From Acinetobacter tianfuensis (GTDB lineage: Bacteria; Pseudomonadota; Gammaproteobacteria; Pseudomonadales; Moraxellaceae), in NCBI RefSeq assembly GCF_003611465.1, contig NZ_RAXV01000011.1, forward strand, positions 1 to 64,000: a stretch of DNA of 64,000 nt, in the 5' to 3' direction. Within the stretch, counting starts at the first letter, position 1. The number at the start of each line of letters is the position of its first letter. This document shows, piece by piece, positions 63,266-64,000 of this stretch. The notes under the pieces were generated by a model. That model ran no database searches. It was not told the origin of the DNA and saw nothing but the letters and a program-made list of their open reading frames with translations. The position numbers and the translations under genes are program-made.

Positions 63266-64000
63266 TTATTTTGCTTTTACGCTATAACACGGCGCAAGCT
63301 CAAAACTGATTTCACCGCCGCTGCGTTTCGCCAGCTCTTTCGATTCTGTATCAGCCGGCACATTATTGCTATAAACGCGGTTAAAGCTTGCAAAGCTATT
63401 GCCCCACTTCACTTTTTGACCAGCAGAGTCGGTAAAGGTCACTGTTGTTGGACGGCTTCCAGCAGAAGCTTGCAGCAAGCTGCCCATTTGTACTAATGCA
63501 CCGCCCACAACCACATTATCTGTGCCATTCGCAGACGTCTTGATAGTGGTGTTCATGCCAATCAAAGCACCATCCAATGTTCCAAATACTTTATCACCCA
63601 AAATCATACGCAGTGAAATTGTATTTGGCGTTACTTTAGAACCATTCGTAAAAGTACGCGTAACCGTTCCAATGCGGTATTGCTGCGTACCGTGCCCATC
63701 TTGCATTAGAAGTTTATCTAAGACATCAGCGCCGCTGCATCCTGTTATACTGTCGGTCGATAAATCGACCTCATTTGTACTGGTTTCAAAAATATCTGCC
63801 GGAACATTGGGACGGATATTCGTGCGAATATCACCATTGCGGTCAATAGCAATACCCAATTTCACAGACTTCAGAGACGTATCTGTAAATTTAAATGTTA
63901 AATTTGCATATAACGGGAACAAATATGTCGATGCTGGTGAATTTTGCTGCGTACGGAAAATATTTTTATCCAAATAAGAAATTGGATACAGCTTATACAA
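63266..64000 (-). CDS. C-terminal part of a large surface/secreted-type protein (5' end outside the window)
   Basis: The open frame runs off the window edge and covers 244 residues plus stop. It is beta-rich and Thr/Ser/Asn-rich, with few charges, and holds motifs GIAIDRNGDIRTNIRPNVPA and GTLDGALIGMNTTIKTSANG. It has two Cys (ITGCSGADVL and ELAPCYSVKAK) that may form a disulphide, typical of an exported adhesin, pilus-like or surface protein. Its position as the last gene of an operon and its character resemble Acinetobacter fil-type gene products from memory, but I cannot verify that. No start codon is within the window. A terminator follows. Confidence 0.6.
   Translation of the reverse strand: MYKLYPISYLDKNIFRTQQNSPASTYLFPLYANLTFKFTDTSLKSVKLGIAIDRNGDIRTNIRPNVPADIFETSTNEVDLSTDSITGCSGADVLDKLLMQDGHGTQQYRIGTVTRTFTNGSKVTPNTISLRMILGDKVFGTLDGALIGMNTTIKTSANGTDNVVVGGALVQMGSLLQASAGSRPTTVTFTDSAGQKVKWGNSFASFNRVYSNNVPADTESKELAKRSGGEISFELAPCYSVKAK

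Overview
The window reads as chromosomal DNA of an Acinetobacter-type gammaproteobacterium (Moraxellaceae). This rests on moderate-to-low GC, the product repertoire (HemJ, CoaX, the Acinetobacter-type CopA/CopB operon, RlmF, RsmJ, Gdx pair) and the local order tuf-fusA-rpsG-rpsL, acpP-fabG-fabD, rpmF-yceD, scpA-scpB-rluB, smc-zipA-ligA. Nearly all of it is core genome. Accessory patches are one complete insertion sequence with a very AT-rich SH3-domain gene beside it (about 25.0-27.9 kb), an unusual type IV pilin-like cluster (42.7-47.2 kb) and a copper-resistance operon (51.4-54.8 kb). I saw no tRNA, rRNA, CRISPR array or prophage.

Layout. 0-3.6 kb: str operon on the minus strand (rpsL-rpsG-fusA-tuf, tuf cut by the window edge), with a strong promoter and a terminator-like hairpin at the predicted 5' end of the message. 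3.7-8.5 kb: EcsC-family protein, fabB, hemJ, a frameshifted Spo0M-like gene and a Kbp/LysM protein. 8.6-11.7 kb: fatty-acid genes acpP, fabG, fabD, then rpmF and yceD. 11.8-17.2 kb: epmC, a YciO-type protein, two unknowns, then scpA-scpB-rluB. 17.4-22.2 kb: the biotin operon bioH-like-bioA-bioF-bioC-bioD, reading leftwards, with palindromes in its upstream region. 22.4-25.0 kb: exported peroxiredoxin, bacterioferritin, rlmF.

25.3-26.8 kb is the insertion sequence. 28-38.8 kb: epimerase, ligA, zipA, smc, a GntR regulator, a TauE/SafE transporter, birA and coaX. 38.9-42.1 kb: small hydrolase, ffh and a CcsA/YpjD-like membrane protein. 42.8-47.2 kb: five pilin-like genes ending in an 832-residue protein that joins a prepilin N-terminus to about eleven 17-18-residue beta-solenoid-like repeats. 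47.4-51.3 kb: dusC, SseB-like, a small protein resembling an alkyltransferase core, ogt, two tandem Gdx-type SMR exporters behind a probable guanidine-II riboswitch, and an unknown. 51.4-54.8 kb: copper operon. 55.2 kb: an exactly 12-bp-phased array of DnaA-box-like sequences next to rpe. 56-64 kb: DUF2218 gene behind a Fur-like site, fghA, a membrane-anchored C13 (caspase-like) peptidase, rsmJ, uppP, tsaB, gamma carbonic anhydrase, two Nudix hydrolases and a truncated surface-type protein.

Functional links: the bio genes make biotin and BirA attaches it to acetyl-CoA carboxylase, whose malonyl-CoA feeds FabD/FabG/AcpP/FabB. ScpA/ScpB and Smc are the condensin parts. In the copper operon, a periplasmic multicopper oxidase, an outer-membrane CopB and two small His/Met/Cys-rich proteins are translationally coupled. 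The observations most worth a second look are the DnaA-box array, the solenoid pilin, the alkyltransferase-like small protein, the riboswitch-Gdx pair and the duplicated copA/copB junction.
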